A stretch of DNA of 40,774 nucleotides from positions 1 to 40,774 of the forward strand of contig DATCTV010000011.1 of the NCBI GenBank assembly GCA_036567785.1. Direction: 5' to 3'. Shown here in pieces: positions 40,138 through 40,774 of the stretch. A model generated the notes under the pieces. It saw only the letters and a list, made by a program, of their open reading frames with translations, was not told the DNA's origin and did not search any database. Made by a program: the position numbers and the translations under genes. This DNA is from Desulfomonilia bacterium. GTDB lineage: Bacteria > Desulfobacterota > Desulfomonilia > UBA1062. Numbering within the stretch: position 1 is the first letter of the stretch; each line of letters begins with the position of its first letter.

Positions 40138-40245
40138 TGGAACCTCTCCTTTCTGATCAAGTCTTTTTTTATTTTAAAATATGAAGCCCGGAAATATTGA
40201 ACAATCAGGTAGATACTTATATCAGACTTCCAAATACCTGAAAAA

Positions 40246-40695
40246 TCAAATTAAAAGCAATCTTTCATCAATGGGTACAAACCTTGATGCAGAGTTTATA
40301 AGTGAAACCGCTGTGAGCTTTGGCACCCCATACACCTCAACAGCAGAATTGTAGTCCTGCCTTATCTTCCCGACGAGCAGGTCGAAATCTCCGTCGCCTG
40401 ATGCCAGGACAGTTACGTCCGCCTCTTTTGCATATTCAACCACGTCAAGCGTAATGCCCACATCCCAGTCGCCTTTGGCCGAACCGTCGCTTCGCTGTAT
40501 GAAAGGTTTCAGCTTTACTTCAAATCCGATTCCCCTCAATATGTTGTGAAACTGTTTGTGTTTCTCATCACCCCTGGCTATGGCATAGGCAATGGCCTTG
40601 ACGACTTTTCTGTTTGAAGTAACCTCGGCCCAGAAGGCATTATAGTCAAAATGAGCGTTATAGGCATTGACCTTCCCCCAATTATTAAGCCACCT
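40246..40695 (-). pseudogene. NYN-domain (LabA/PIN-like nuclease) gene, 5' end lost to an IS insertion
   Basis: The frame is open from 40695 down to the stop at 40246, about 149 codons, with the NYN pattern: KVVKAIAYAIARGDEKHKQ, LRGIGFEVKLKPFIQR, KGDWDVGITLDVVEYA and VTVLASGDGDFDLLV. The N-terminal strand with the first catalytic Asp (the F-I-D-x-x-N motif) is missing: the homologous region begins just after it, directly at the end of a transposase gene. There is no ATG in the retained N-terminal part, only a TTG at 40539. It is most likely an inactivated gene. Confidence 0.75.
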
Positions 40696-40774
40696 TTAAA
40701 GCGAGTGTCTGGTTATTTAGCATATTTTTCTGGTTCATGAAATACTCATACGGGGCACAGTTCCCTAGGGAACT
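40685..40774 (-). mobile_element. C-terminal end of an IS3-type transposase (integrase core)
   Basis: Reading in from the window edge gives SSLGNCAPYEYFMNQ and continues to a TAA at 40685, 29 codons in all. The SSLG-x-x-(T/A)-P-x-E motif is the usual end of IS3-family (and related IS481) integrase-core transposases ('RPHSSLGxxTPxEf'). The stop codon lies at the breakpoint of the NYN gene, so the IS end must be within a few bases of 40680-40690. The rest of the element is outside the window. Confidence 0.7.

Overview
The window looks like chromosome from a Gram-negative anaerobe, most probably a Desulfobacterota (deltaproteobacterial) sulfate reducer or syntroph. The signs are numerous lipobox lipoproteins, a PilT twitching ATPase, an NtrC-class regulator with sigma-54-type promoters, a hemerythrin, a rubredoxin-like zinc ribbon, and a radical-SAM/SPASM peptide-modification cassette of the kind I remember from Syntrophobacter and NaphS2-like bacteria. 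This placement is inference from gene content; no rRNA or marker phylogeny is available here.

Layout. (1) 1-2264, minus strand: an ammonium operon amt - glnK - divergent PII - secreted (possibly outer-membrane) protein, behind a near-consensus sigma-54 promoter. (2) 2457-7784: pilT, two lipoproteins (one with a PHP-like metal site) and a DUF3592-like membrane protein. (3) 7.8-22.1 kb: a RiPP locus. It holds three small peptides that share a conserved leader and four similarly spaced cysteines (one at 7953, two at 18.5-18.9 kb), three radical SAM/SPASM enzymes (one fused to an HPr-kinase-like P-loop domain), a PqqD-type recognition protein, an S26 peptidase-GNAT fusion, an ABC exporter and a PF14907-type nucleotidyltransferase. 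Between the maturation and export genes lies a PepSY protein / small secreted protein / histidine kinase / sigma-54 activator unit, preceded by a palindromic candidate activator site and a sigma-54-like promoter. (4) 22.2-27.1 kb: carA-carB-Nudix operon. (5) 27.1-35.8 kb, minus strand: an accessory island of three intact and one decayed paralogous leucine-rich-repeat lipoproteins, a serine hydrolase (beta-lactamase fold) and a C45-like Ntn-hydrolase lipoprotein. (6) 36.1-38.5 kb: a DAHP synthase gene behind a complete aromatic-amino-acid attenuator (leader peptide, antiterminator, terminator), then an HExxH protein, an FmdB-type zinc ribbon and moaC. (7) 38.6-40.8 kb, minus strand: a zinc-ribbon membrane protein, hemerythrin, a secreted superoxide-reductase-fold-like protein, and an NYN-domain gene cut at its 5' end by an IS3-type transposase that runs off the window.

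The most novel part is the RiPP locus. It resembles the SynChlorMet (Scm) cassette, whose precursor was, as far as I remember, not identified when the family was named. Here three paralogous peptides give concrete candidates for the substrate. The proposed flow is: PqqD protein presents the leader; the three radical SAM enzymes modify the Cys-containing core; the HPrK-like and nucleotidyltransferase proteins may add phosphate or nucleotide; the S26-GNAT fusion may cleave the leader and acetylate; the ABC protein exports. The two-component system may control expression through sigma-54. The second system worth attention is the DAHP synthase attenuator, which can be read in full from the sequence.
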